DNA of 64,000 bases from assembly GCA_017979445.1 (NCBI GenBank), contig CM030706.1, positions 31,327,330 through 31,391,329 on the forward strand, in the 5' to 3' direction. Position 1 is the first letter of the stretch, and each line of letters opens with the position of its first letter. The notes beneath the pieces are model-generated. The model worked only from the letters and a program-made list of their open reading frames with translations. It was not told the DNA's origin and ran no database searches. The DNA comes from Akebia trifoliata (lineage: Eukaryota; Streptophyta; Magnoliopsida; Ranunculales; Lardizabalaceae). The position numbers were made by a program, and so were the translations under genes. Shown here piece after piece: positions 34,020 through 45,299 of the stretch.

Positions 34020-36340
34020 CTTTGTCTAGTCTCAGAGAGAGGTGGATAATGCAAATAAAAATTTCCTTTTAAATGTTATATTATCCTAGGTAGGTCAAGA
34101 ACAATGATCTACTCACCTAAAGCTATTCACCTAGTCCCAATTTAATCAACGTCTCACAATTATGCTAGACATTGTATTATACTTGAAATTACAAAATTTA
34201 AAGCATGACACTCATGTCATTCATGGCATTCAATTGCAATTTGAAGTAAAAACACAAATAAGAAATTGAGACACAAGATTTATAGTGATTCGACAACTTG
34301 CCTACATCCACTCCCAAGTTCGTTCTTGGAATTAAATAATCAAAGAGGTTTTTGGTTCACCTCAAATCATATATGCAATTTTTCTTTATGCTAAATCACA
34401 AAACCTTTTTGTTCGAGAGAGGTAACACCTTACTCTAATTCTAAGTTTTACCCTTAGGAAACTTAGAACCTTGTCACTTGTCAAGAATTCTAAACTCAAG
34501 CAAGTGCTTGGTTTTTTACAAAATAAAACCAGGAGAATCCTTTAGAAGGTTTTGAAATGAAAAACAAAACTTACAAGGATGACTCAACCGACGAATCTTC
34601 CAATCAAGCTTTTGAGTTTTTCAAGTCTTTGTTTTCACTTTTTCCATCTTCTTATTTTTCTCCTTGCTCCTTGAGTCTACCAATGTGTGTGTAAGGGAAA
34701 GTTTGATAGTGGGATTAGGATCAAATGAGAGTTCTAGAGAGGTTGAAGGTGGGTTCAACTAATGTTAGGCTCTCATGAAGGTTGAGAATGCTTCATGGTA
34801 TGTGGGAGTTTTGGGAACTCAAATCCTCAAGTGTTGAACAAGCCCAAATGAAGCCAGATATATTCTAATTTATGAAAATGAGTTGGGCAATGTCTTTCTA
34901 TCGGTGGCAATGTCTCTGATGGTGGTGGCACTATTAGAGATTCAACGATAAAATAATATGACAATTGGGTACTATCGGTGATATTGTCGGTGGCACCAAT
35001 GGAGTTGGCAATGGCATTCACAACATCCATACTATGGTACTATTAGAATCAGTGTTATGCCATCGATACTGCTTTGGATTGTCATTTCTGGAGTTGCTAG
35101 CAATGGCACTACTAGCTTGTTACCGACAAAAAATTATTGTGAATTTTCTAATTTACTTTGGGTGGGTCTTTGATTGGGTGAATGATTTGCCAAAAAATTT
35201 CAACCAAGGGACATCTAAAGTGTGTGGAAAATGGTCTGAGTGGTCCATATAGTTGATTAGGTTAGTGCATCATGTGGTCATTCTATGCTATCGAGGTGCT
35301 TGAGGTTGAGCGTTGATGCTAACCTCAAACAGTTCGACACACAAAGACCATTTTATCGAGGTGCTTGAGGTTGAGCCTTCATGAGTCTTCCACTGAACCA
35401 GTCCGACACACAACTCGGTCTCGGGATTGAGAAAAAAGTGAAACTAACAATCCATCCCTTTATAAATTATGAGACAAAACCTAACCTAGACCAATGAATT
35501 GGAAAACATTCCCAGAACAACCACACTTACATCCATGGTATAAATCTTTTAAAATGATTTACAAATAGAGGAAAGATAGTAAAGTTAAACGGTGCTTGTG
35601 ATGTGCAGGCATTGTACGTGTTGACAATACTCTACTATACCTTCACTTAAAGGGGTAAAATAGGAAATATAGTAAAGTTAGAAGGGGTATTAGTGAAGGT
35701 AAGGGGGAGTAATAGAAAGACAAAAAAGTTGAAGGGAGGAGAAGAAAAAGAAAGGTAATAAAGTGGGGTTGTGAGGACCCTGCTGTTTTGTTTCAATCTT
35801 TATACCCAACAAAATTATAGTTGAGTGGGGTCCACCGTTGTGTTTTAAAATATTAATTAAGTGAATTTTGTAGATAACACAATAAAATTATATTTTTGTA
35901 ATTTTAGAAAGTTAAAAACTAATTAACGTGATTCTCGAAGCTTTGGGATTGTAATTTTATTTATTTTGACAAAAATGACCTTTATAATCATAAAGTTAAA
36001 AGCAAGTGTAAGGGCATTTTTGGTCTTCCAAATTTTGGTGTCAAATCATTTTACTCATCCTTTTCTCATTATAATGATAAAGATAAAGACTAGTAGGTGG
36101 CATGTGCATTTGCACATGATTTACAAAATATGGTATTCTTGTAAAGGTATAAATGCCTTAATTTGATTATTTTAGAAATTTCATAAATATATTTTGGTGT
36201 ATCGCTTCAATTTCGCCTTAGAATGATCCATGTCCTATTTCGAGGACCTTTCTTATCGGTGATTTGAATGATATTGAAGAAGTCACTACTATTCATTGGA
36301 TTCAAGGGTGTGAATAGTCACCTGAAAAAATGGCTCTCAT
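34020..36340. other. Intergenic, probably old LTR and MITE debris; no gene seen
   Basis: At 34263-34315 a segment AAGATTTATAGTGATTCGAC followed by TTGCCTACATCCAC resembles one at 61624-61665. At 34880-35110 a GC-richer patch repeats TCGGTGGCA motifs. A unit starting TATCGAGGTGCTTGAGGTTG is repeated twice, 66 bp apart (about 35288 and 35353). The dispersed repeat noted at 26213-26880 has a relative at 36020-36170. The short frames in this region are unrecognised. Confidence 0.45.
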
Positions 36341-36483
36341 TTGGATTATTGAATTAGATTTGCCCCTCCATGTTTGGTTAATATTAAATATACCCCTAGT
36401 GTTTTCAAAGTGTTGATCTATGTTTTATCCAAAAGACTAATGTAAAAAGACCCAAAATGTCTTTGTTTTCAACCTCTAGCCAG

Positions 36484-36690
36484 TTTTTTTATAACCGAGT
36501 ATCCTTGTAGACAACATACCGAGGTGTATATGGGCTCTGCCCAATCCACAGACCATGGTCTTGTCCAATGACTAGTCTCGGCGCACAGGCAACACCCACA
36601 CATCACACGCACTGGGTAAATGAGGGTGAGCCCTCACAGGTGGCCTTAAGGAATCATTGCTCATATTGACTATCGATCTCACAACCTACA
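36484..36690 (-). mobile_element. SINE-like element, 5'-truncated, minus strand
   Basis: On the minus strand it carries the same order of landmarks as the SINE at 37049-37294: GTAGGTTGTG, AATATGAG, GTGAGGG, GTGCGTGTGATGTGTGGGTG, ACTAGTCA, GGATACTCGGTTAT, then an A-rich tail (T-run at 36484-36490 on plus). The first ~50 bases, including the A-box region, are missing. No clear target duplication. Confidence 0.55.
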
Positions 36691-37048
36691 AACTTTCACC
36701 TCTTATTATAAATTATTTTTAACTATTCATCCTCATCTTCAATCCACTATTTAACCTCATCTTAACTTCTTATAAAAAATCATTGATTTTTCTACCTAAA
36801 ATCAATCATTATCTTCTAATTCCCTGAAAATCCATATTGTTTTCGTGTTTTTTAGGTTAAGTTAGTCATAATTTTCAAATTGAAGATGATAGTAGAAGAT
36901 TTTACCCAAGAGGTGGAACATAACCGATTTTATAAAAATCCGTCCTTGTACTTCTCCAAAAATCCCATCTTGTTATTGTTTATTGGGTTTGAAGGTCAAA
37001 CAAAATAAAATCTTTAGGTAGTAGACTAAAGGAAAAAACCTAAAACCT

Positions 37049-37294
37049 CGAATGGTTGGCTCAATGGCAATTTTGAATCCAATAAGCGACGAGAGTCCGT
37101 AGGTTGTGTCTGATACCCAATATGAGTAGTGACCCGTGAGGGCATATACCTTCACATACCTGGTGCGTGTGATGTGTAGGTGTTGCACATGCCCGGGGGA
37201 GGGATATATGCCTCGGTCCAGGTCCTAACTCACCCGGTCCCACTAGTCAGTTGTAAGTTCGGATACCTCGTTAATAGAACAAAAAAAAAAAAAG
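37049..37294 (+). mobile_element. tRNA-derived SINE-like element with poly(A) and 8-bp TSD
   Basis: 246 bp, ending in a poly(A) run (37280-37293), flanked by a perfect TAAAACCT duplication (37041-37048 and 37295-37302). An A-box-like TGGCTCAATGG lies at 37057-37067 and a poor B-box-like GGTTGTGTCTGATACC at 37102-37117, about 45 bases apart as in Pol III promoters. It has no protein coding. Poly(A) plus TSD shows target-primed retroposition; the tRNA origin is inferred from the A box. Confidence 0.7.
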
Positions 37295-37462
37295 TAAAAC
37301 CTAAATTTTTTACATATTTGCACGTAAAATCAAGGGGTTTTCTATTAGAGGTTGAAGATGATGGCATACACGCCATTTAATTTACTCTCCAAGAGAAGAC
37401 CTAAGTCAAGGGGGCATCTCTAATATTAAATAAATTGCATGGAGGCATGTCTAAATCACCCA

Positions 37463-38076
37463 AAAAATAATGGATTTGACTTTTATAACCATCGATAATT
37501 ATACATAATGATGTGATAAAATAAGACATTAAGGGTGTTTTAGTCATTTAAAGTGTGGGTTAACATATATCGGTCGGAAAAAAAGAGTATCTCTGGTTTC
37601 TCTGAAAATCCACGACTACATGCGTGTCATATTAAAGGCTCGAAGCTGTATCCCCGCCTTGAAGTCTGCGCGTACCAAAGCAAATAAATTTCAAAGAGAG
37701 AGAGCGAAGAAAAAACTGTGCTTTAAATCCGTCGGTTACCTCTCTTACATATGTCTTCGAATACCATGCGAGCACATTAATTTTTTTTTTTATTCTCTCT
37801 CTTTAATTCAGTATCTCTCACTCCCCTCAATTCATGGCGTCGATATCTCTAATTTACTGTCCGTTTCTTCTTTCCTAATGGAATGGGTTTAAAGCTAATA
37901 AACAATGCAACAGTCACAGATGAATATGAGAAAGAACAACAACAACAACCCACTCTTTCATTTTATGATGACGAGGTTGATATGTTCTTAAGAGGAGCAG
38001 AATCAGAAGAACAAGAGCTTTACAACAACAACTTCAAGAACGTTGGCTTGTGTTGGTGACTTTAAAAGAAAAAAAT
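37463..38076 (+). promoter_or_regulatory. Promoter and 5' leader of the HD-ZIP IV gene, with upstream ORFs
   Basis: The leader is CT- and AAC-rich. I found no clear L1 box (TAAATGYA) in this stretch. At least four short upstream ORFs precede the main ATG: 37834-37878 (14 aa), 37878-37892 (4 aa), 37883-38059 (58 aa, acidic, containing SFYDDEVDMFLRGAESEEQE) and 37905-37991 (28 aa). The 58-codon frame ends 17 bases before the main start and is in a different frame. Such an arrangement would be expected to reduce translation of the main frame if the leader is transcribed unspliced. The transcription start is not known. Confidence 0.5.
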
Positions 38077-41000
38077 ATGGATTCTATGAGTGGGGGTGGT
38101 GGGTCAGGGGAGGATCAAGATGTATCTGATCCTCAGAGGAGGAAGAAGCGTTACCATCGACATACAGCTCGTCAGATTCAAGAGCTTGAAAGGTTAGAAA
38201 AAATCCTTCATGGGTTCTCTTTCTTCAATCTCTAGCTTTGTTACTGGAAATATGAATTTTTTTTTTTTTTTTTTTTTGGGGGGTTTAAGTTTAATGAAGG
38301 AAAAAAAAATCGTACTTTCAGTTAATTTGAAACGGATTTTGTCTTTTTATTTATTTATTTATGATAATGGATATGTTGGGGTTATGGGGTTTTGGAGTCA
38401 GAAAAAGTCCTCCATGGGTTAGGGTTTAAGTTAAATGAACAAATAAACACTTTTAGTTAATTTGAAATGATTTTCATCTTTTTTAGGATAATGGGTATGT
38501 TGGATTATGGGGTTTTGGAGTGGGAAAAACTCCTCCATGGGCGGTTGTTGTTGGGGTTTAAGTTAAATGAACAATTTTTAGTTAATTTGAATGGTTTTCA
38601 TCTTTTTGTTGATAATGGGCATGTTAGATTATGGGGTTTTGGAGTCAGACAAAGTTCTCCATGGGGTATCTTTCTTAACTTGTTTTATAGATTCTTTTTT
38701 TCTTTGTTATTTTTGTTGTTGTTTTTGTTAAGTTAAATGAACAAATAAACGAATTTTTTGTTAATTTGAATGGTTTTCATCTTTTTGATGGTACTGGGAT
38801 GTTGGATTATGGGATTGAAGGATGTTCAACGAGTGCCCTCACCCAGATGAGAAGCAAAGGATGCAATTAAGCAGAGATTTGGCACTGGAGCCTCGACAAA
38901 TTAAGTTCTGGTTTCAAAACAGGAGAACCCAAATGAAGGTAATCTCTTCTAGTAGTCTTCTTCTTTTTGTTTTATTATAGACAGATAAGGGATTATTGTT
39001 GCTTTCTTTTCTCACCCCCTCCCCTTTTCTCCTACGTAATATTACTTCATATGCTTCAGACCCAACATGAACGCGCGGATAACTCCGCGCTTCGAGCTGA
39101 GAATGATAGGATTCGAACTGAGAACATAGCAATTAGAGAGGCACTAAAGAAGGTGATCTGCCCATCTTGTGGGGGACCGCCCGTTGGCGAAGACATGTAC
39201 TTTGACGAAGAGAAACTGCGAATGGAGAATGCTAGATTGAAAGAAGAGGTTGGTTTTTGCTAAACAAACCCACTAGTTCTTTCTTTGGGACCCACCTTGT
39301 ATCTTGTTTGATTTATTTTTCTTGTTAAATTTTGCAGCTTAACCGAGTGTCCGGCGTTGCTGCCAAATACATAGGAAGACCAATTTCACTACTCCCTCCT
39401 GTTCAACCTAGTCATGTTTCTTCTTCTTTGGAATTATCTATGGGGAGTTTTGGGGGTCAAGGGATCGGAGGGCCTTCCCTCGATCTTGATCTTCTTCCCG
39501 GAAGTTCTTCTATACCCACAATGCCATTTCAGACAATGGGCGTCTCAGAAATCGATAAATCAATCATGGCAGAGTCCGCTGCCAATGCCTTGGATGAATT
39601 GATCAAGATTTTGAAGACAGATGAGCCCTTATGGATAAAGTCTGCAATGTACGGGAGAGATGTTCTTAATCTCGAAAGCTACGAGAGGATGTTCCCAAGG
39701 ACTAACCACTTAAAAAATCCCAATGTTGGAATTGAGGCATCAAGAGATTCGGCTCTTGTTATTATGAATGCATTGGCGTTGGTTGACATGTTTATGGATT
39801 CCGTGAGCTCCATTCTTCAATGATGTTATTACCCTATTTGTGTCTCTAGAGACTTCTTATTTATCTGAATGAGGACTGATTTGAGTGCAGAACAAATGGG
39901 CGGAGCTGCTTCCTACGATAGTCTCAAAGGCTAGAACGATTGAAGTACTAGCGTCTGGCATGGCGGGAAGTCGGAGTGGATCCTTACAACTGGTAATTTA
40001 TCGACATAGTTCCGTTTCTTTGTTTAATATGAGATGTTAGTTGTTAGTTTGATAGAATTTTTCTGATCAAAAGGGTCAGTGCAGATGTACGAGGAATTGC
40101 AGGTGCTTTCGCCTCTAGTGCCAACTCGAGAATTCTACTTCCTTCGTTACTGTCAGCAAATAGAGCAAGGATTGTGGGCAATAGCCGACGTGTCCTTTGA
40201 TTTCTCCCGAGAGAATCAATTAATCTCTACTTCTCACTCTCGAAGGTTTCCTTCTGGATGCTTGGTTCAAGACATGCCCAATGGGTACTCTAAGGTGATT
40301 AAACGGTTGGTTCTCTCCCATTGATTTCATTTACGAAATAAGCTCCCTAACTTATGGTGAAATACTTGATAGGTGACTTGGTTAGAGCATGTTGAAGTAG
40401 AAGAGAAGACTCCATCTCATCAGCTATATAGAGATCTTGTTAACAGTGGTAAGGCGTTTGGGGCTGCACGATGGCTTGCTACTCTTCAGAGGATGTGTGA
40501 GAGAATTGCTTGTCTAATGGTCTCCACAACTTCTACACGAGACCTTGGAGGAGGTACCATATAACATATACTTGTTTTGATTTCTAATCACCTTTCAAAC
40601 AACTTCTTTCTAAAGTTTGTTGTTGTTTTGATGATGGATGTCTAGTTATTCCCTTACCCGACGGTAGGCAAAGCATGATGAAGCTTTCACAAAGGATGAT
40701 TAATAATTTTTGTTCTAGCATAAGTACATCGAGTGGCCAAAGATGGACTACATTGTCGGGTTTGAATGACGCGGGTGTCCGAGTTACTATTCAAAAGAGC
40801 ACAAATCCTGGTCAGGCTAATAGTGTGGTTCTCAGTGCAGCGACATCACTATGGCTCCCTGTATCTTCACAGAATGTATTTAATTTCTTCAAGGATGAGA
40901 GGACTCGACCTCAGTGGGATGTTCTCTCCAATGGTAATCCGGTGCAAGAGGTTGCTCATATTGCAAATGGATCACATCCAGGCAACTGTATATCAGTTCT

Positions 41001-42315
41001 TCGGGTAAGCCTCCCCCCCCCCCCCCCCCCAACCCACGCCACACACACACACTCAAAAAAAGAATTTTAAAAATAAAAAAAATTAAAGTTTTCATTAGCC
41101 TGACGGTTTGCTAGTTCTTCATGTACTAGTTGGAAACCTTGCAAAAAAATCCCCTAGAATTGGTTGGGGAAAAAAGGGTCGACTCAAGAGAGCGAGCCAA
41201 GAAGGGGTAGCTTTAGCTTTTTTATGATAGAAATCTTGAATCTAGTTTGTGATTGAAATATATATGTGTAGGGTTGGGATCAGGAGAGACAACCTTATTT
41301 TGACGACCATTGTCCTATTTGGGTTACAAGTTTTGGAATAGGTTGATTTTTTGTGAAGATCTCTATGGTGAGAAGAGCGTCATCACAAAAAATCGACCCA
41401 TTCTAAAACTACTAACCCCATCAAAAGTGGTTTACAAGTTGAAGAGTTGTGGACCTCAATTCATACCATTAACTTGTAAACTAATTTTCATGGGGTTGGA
41501 AGTTTTGGAATGGGCTGATTTTTTGTGAGGATTTATGGTGAGAAGATCATCCTCACAAAACCATTAACCCATTCCGAAATTTGTAACCCATGTTGGTCAA
41601 TGGCTGTCAAAATAAGGTTGTCTCCTAATCCCAACCCATATATAATTGTAATTCGTTTTAGGATTACAGGATAATGAAATCAAATGGGGAAACTTGGGTT
41701 TCAAGCTTCTGGAAGTTTGAGAGAGGTATTGGGAGAAATCCCAAGCATGACTTTCTTTTTTCAAATGTTCGTGAATCGTTGCTTGTGTAATTGTCTTCTA
41801 TTCCATTGGCGATACACAGTTGTTTCATTTTTTTTTTTTTCTCTCTCTCTCACCTCATCTGTTGACGTAGGCATTGCTAAACCTCGTAAATCTTAGTGTT
41901 TTTCATGGTTTGATCGCCTTTTCCTTGACAGGCTTTCAATGCGAGCAATACCAACATGTTGATACTTCAAGAGAGCTGCATAGACTCGTCGGGATCACTC
42001 ATTGTCTATGCTCCAGTTGATCTACCTTCTATCAACATGGCAATGAGCGGAGAAGACCCTTCATACATACCCTTACTCCCATCCGGTTTCGCTATCTCCC
42101 CAGACGGACGACCCGACCAAGGAGGCGCATCAACAAGTTCAAGTTCATCAAATATTAGTAGTTCGGGTGGTTCACTAATTACGGTGGTGTTTCAAATACT
42201 TGTGAGTAGTTCACCGTCCGCAAAACTGAACCTCGAATCGGTGAATACAGTTAACAATCTTATCAGCACAACTGTCCACCAAATAAAAGCTGCCTTGAAT
42301 TGCCAAGGTTCCTAA
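38077..42315 (+). CDS. HDG11: HD-ZIP class IV homeobox transcription factor, HDG11-like
   Basis: Coding exons: 38077-38192, 38821-38938, 39060-39248, 39338-39802, 39891-39992, 40085-40294, 40373-40553, 40646-41004, 41932-42315. All introns are GT-AG and the joined frame has 707 codons with no stop, close to the ~720 of Arabidopsis HDG11. Residues 21-78 are the homeodomain ([16 protein letters not shown]...[14 protein letters not shown]). Residues 79-150 are the leucine-zipper-loop-zipper with the CPSC pair (112-115). From about 215 to 440 lies a START lipid-binding domain, then the SAD region ([38 protein letters not shown] near the end). HD-ZIP IV proteins act in the nucleus of epidermal cells on L1 boxes, controlling epidermal and trichome traits. 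[15 protein letters not shown] and NCGGPPV-like segments favour HDG11/HDG12 over ATML1/PDF2. The ATG at 38077 is chosen because the frame is closed at 37978 and has no earlier ATG. The only intact gene in the window. Confidence 0.95.
38193..38820 (+). repeat. Intron 1 built from ~115-120-bp tandem units
   Basis: The motif AATTTGAA(A)TG(A/G)TTTTCATCTTTTT...GATAATGG(G/A)...ATGTTGG.TTATGGGGTTTTGGAGT...AA(A)(A/G)T(C/T)CTCCATGGG recurs near 38320-38420, 38455-38540, 38580-38665 and 38757-38820. A partial unit (AAAAAATCCTTCATGGG) starts right behind the splice donor. The last unit runs into the acceptor (GGATTATGGGATTGAAG). So most of the 628-bp intron arose by tandem duplication. Confidence 0.8.
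41013..41030 (+). repeat. 18-bp poly-C tract next to a splice donor
   Basis: An unbroken run of C starts eight bases after the intron 8 donor (GTAAGC at 41005) and is followed by a short CA repeat (41040-41051). Its length may be unstable or a sequencing artefact. Confidence 0.8.
41271..41637. mobile_element. Hairpin MITE in intron 8 (copy 3)
   Basis: 367 bp. The left end GGGTTGGGATCAGGAGAGAC pairs with the right end GTCTCCTAATCCCAACCC, and the arms continue through AACCTTATTTTGAC. The core repeats the GAATGGGCTGATTTTTTGTG hairpins of copies 1 and 2. The flanks are TATATATGTGTA and ATATATAATT. It is in an intron of the HD-ZIP IV gene, away from both splice sites. Confidence 0.88.
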
Positions 42316-42724
42316 TAAATTTTCAGCTCTCTCTTAAACAACAATGGTTCTTAAATATAGAAGATCAGAACAAGTTAAGAGGCTATTGTTGGGTGGCATT
42401 CAATTGGAAGAAATGGTTCTCTAAATGGTTTGGTTGATATTGAATGCTCTTCCTCAAGAGCTGAAGCTTCACAACAGACTACAAACAACTCTTCAAATTT
42501 TTTACAAGACATTTGTTCCATTTTTACCCTTGAAAGAAAGGGAGTCAAGAACGCACCATACCCACCCAATCTTTCTTTGATTCACACCCAACACAACAAA
42601 GGTAATGGTTCGGGTATTGACTTCTTCAGACTTTGTTTTATTTTATGGTTGACAATTAATTTTTCTTTTGTTTTTTTTGGTTGCTGTTGTTCGTTATATC
42701 TGGATTGTATTCATCAAGATCAAC
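42316..42724 (+). other. 3' flank of the HD-ZIP IV gene
   Basis: A tandem stop (TAATAA) at 42313-42318 contains an AATAAA, too close to the stop to be a useful poly(A) signal. I see no other perfect AATAAA nearby, so the 3' end is unknown. The small frame at 42430-42777 shows no family resemblance. Confidence 0.4.
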
Positions 42725-43183
42725 TAGGGCTGTCGACTTATCGGATCAGACCCAAAATCCATTCTGTTCTAATTTGATCACTATGGGTATGGATAAAGGT
42801 TTTTGGTTCCTATAAGGACCTGATCCGAAAGCTTATTGGATCCATTTTGGATCAACCATCTCATATGTTTAAATATATGATTGATATACATTTATGTTTT
42901 ATTATATTTTATTTAGATCAATAATGAATATTATATTTTATGTATATTTTTATTTAATTTAATAATTGGGTATGATTAGGATTGATAGAAAAAAAAAATA
43001 TTGGGTTTTTGAATTGGATTGTATCCGGAACAATATATAGAACATCGGATTAGTTAAGGACTTAAAAATGATAGATCCGAGTTGGGTCAGGATTAGGTTT
43101 GGGTCTAATAAATGATTCTTATCAGATAGGGGACCAAATTTGATTCCAATCAGATTTTTTCTCGATCCATTGACACTGTTAAG
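42725..43183. mobile_element. hAT-like non-autonomous element
   Basis: The left end CTAGGGCTGTCGACTTATCGG resembles the common plant hAT end (YAGGGGTGTCAA). The right end TTGACACTGTTA reads TAACAGTGTCAA in reverse complement. Between them are GATC(C/T)GA and GACC(T/C)GATCCGAA-type subterminal motifs in both orientations. There is no transposase. Ends are approximate. Confidence 0.5.
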
Positions 43184-43189
43184 ATCTAC

Positions 43190-43830
43190 CATGTCTCGGT
43201 GGATTAAGTACGGCAGCAACCTGGGCAGGCTGGCCCGAATTCAGCCTGGGCTCAACCCAATTGATGGGTGAGCCTGGGCTGAGTTACGTGGACCTGACCT
43301 CAATTTGGGCTGAGCTCAGGTTGAGGGGTCAAGCAACCCGACTCGATCCAAATCTGATGTCTATATAAAAATATACAAATATTTTTATAGTATATATATT
43401 ATATATTTTAACTTTTTTATTCCATCTTATTATCATGACTTGTGGATGATTGGATAGTATTATTGTGGACTTTGATTGGGTATGGTTTATCTAAATATTC
43501 TCCCAATGATGGATTTGGAGGTTGCATGAAATTTTATTTTCTACTGGTTAGGGTTTTTTTTTTTTTTGTGATAATTTTTTAATAGATAAAATTTATTTAT
43601 TGATTAAAAGAAAATTATGAATATTCAACAAGCTAACCTGTCCATCTTTCCCAAAATTACTCGGGCTAACCTGAGTTCAACTTGATTTTAGAAGATCAAG
43701 ATTGTGTTGAGGTTGGGTTAATAAGCTCAAGCCCAACGTACAACTTGAGTTGAGCTCGGGTTGAAGGTTCTACAACTTGGGTTGAGCTTGGGTATACCCT
43801 TCACCCGCCTTTTTGCCGGCTATAAGGTTG
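43190..43830. mobile_element. GGGCTGAGCTCGGGTTGA-type repetitive element
   Basis: Rich in motifs such as CAGCCTGGGCTCAACCCAA, TTGGGCTGAGCTCAGGTTGA, CAACTTGAGTTGAGCTCGGG, at both ends (43215-43350 and 43680-43805) around an AT-rich middle. Plant hAT-type MITEs often look like this. I could not define exact termini. Confidence 0.4.
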
Positions 43831-43864
43831 ATCAGCTATTACATGAGAAAGCATATAAATTATA

Positions 43865-44425
43865 GGCTGATTTAGACATGCCCCTCCGTCTTTTTATGAA
43901 TATTTGAGATACCCTTGTTTTCAAACTAATGACATGCACTTTGACCATCTATTTTTATATATCTATGTAGAATTACCTAAATGCCTTCTTCAACTTTTGT
44001 GGTGCCCCCCCTCCCCTTCCCTCTCTATTTCTTCTAAAAACCAATCAACTTCGAGTTCTTCTAACTAATTTATTTTTAAGCTATTCAACCTCATTTTTAG
44101 TCCATCGTTTTCAATCTTGCATCTTAATCCTTTGTGCAAAATTCTTGATTTTTATATCCCAAATTCCATGTTCTTCTATCTACTTTTTCAAAAATCCTAA
44201 CTTAATTTTGAGGGTTGAAGGTTAAAGTAGAGAAAATCATCAAGTCGAGGAGGATGATAAAAAAATTTAGTCAAGAGATTGAAGATGAATGCTTTCGGGA
44301 AGGAAAATCAAGGTTTTTTTGGCTATACATTGAAGACAAGGTATTCAATTAGCACCAAGGTTAAGGTGGCATGTCATCCATTTGAAAACATAAGAGTATC
44401 TCAAAAACGCGATCAGGTACCATGT
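43865..44425. mobile_element. Non-autonomous TIR element (copy 2)
   Basis: The left end (GATTTAGACATGCCCCTCCG, then TTTGAGATACCCTTGTTTTC, ACATGCACTTTGACC) pairs with the reverse complement of the right end (TTTGAGATACTCTTATGTTTTC, ACATGCCACCTTAACC). The middle resembles 36700-36900 of copy 1. It lacks the two SINE-like insertions present in copy 1. Confidence 0.6.
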
Positions 44426-45299
44426 TTATGTAAAATACAAAATTTTATGAAATCACCAATAAAATTTGAAAAAAAGATTTTTTCCACTGTTGGATTTAAA
44501 TTCTAAATTTGGGAATTTAGTGGTCATCCATTTTCAAACTCAAGATATGAAACTAACAAATTGCTTTTTGTAAATAAAAATTTAAAAGTCAATCTAGACT
44601 ACAATATCTAGAGGGTTGGGGTGTTCCTATCAGCACACGCATTTTCTTCGAGGTTAAGGAGTTAAAAAAGGAAAGACGATAAAATTGACGGGTATTATTG
44701 AAAAGTAGAGATAAGAGGAAAAACAAAAAGTTGGCAGGATATTATTGAGAAGGGGAGATAAGAGGAGACAATGTATGAAATTAAATGGTTATTATTGGAA
44801 AGGGGTAGAAAATGATAGTTAATAAGTTGGAGTATTCTTGAAAATGGGAGAAGAGAAAAGACAATAAAATTAAAAGTTTTTATCGAGATTCATGGTGAAA
44901 TTAAATCCCAACTACTCTGTAGAAAAATTTATTTATTATATCATAATATAGGATTTTCTTGCTAAATCCCCTCATTTTTTGGGCAACGCTTCAATAATCT
45001 TCTTATCCGTACACAACTGTCTTTTTTAACTTACGAGAGATTTTCAATAGCTTATTGTCATAACATTTGGTGATTTATAATGGTGAATGACACATTCTTC
45101 ATCTTTGAAGATTTCTTTTTCCAAATAGAAGCAATGTGCTTATATTATTAAAAGTTGCATTTATTTAACAATTTTTTTAAAAAGAAAATAGGTATCATTT
45201 CCACAAAACATTATCATCTTTATAAGGAACTAGTGTTAAATTTTTCAATCATACAAAAATCTTTAACATAACTATTATTTTATAATTCCCAATAAGATA
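44426..45299. other. AT-rich intergenic DNA, no gene seen
   Basis: Around 44660-44890 a GGGAGATAAGAGGA-like phrase recurs three or four times (AAAAGTAGAGATAAGAGG, AAGGGGAGATAAGAGG, AAATGGGAGAAGAGAAAAG), a weak tandem pattern. Nothing else recognised. Confidence 0.4.

Larger units (their letters stand above)
36345..37462. mobile_element. Non-autonomous TIR element (copy 1) carrying two SINE-like insertions
   Basis: The left end (36349-36425: GAATTAGATTTGCCCCTCCATG, TTAATATTAAATATACCCCT) pairs with the reverse complement of the right end (37385-37462: GATTTAGACATGCCTCCATG, TTAATATTAGAGATGCCCCC). The middle (36700-36900) matches 44060-44270 of the second copy, including the CTATTCA(A/T)CCTCAT and TTCTTGATTTTT-like parts. 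Two segments absent from copy 2 are the SINE-like insertions at 36484-36690 and 37049-37294. Confidence 0.7.

Noticed and set aside
36973..37380. Short frames on both strands near 37 kb
   Set aside because: They fall in a SINE-like element and the end of a TIR element, with no protein resemblance.
42430..42777. 115-residue frame directly downstream of the HD-ZIP IV gene
   Set aside because: No family resemblance, low-complexity C-terminal half, and it runs into a hAT-like element; probably 3' flanking DNA.
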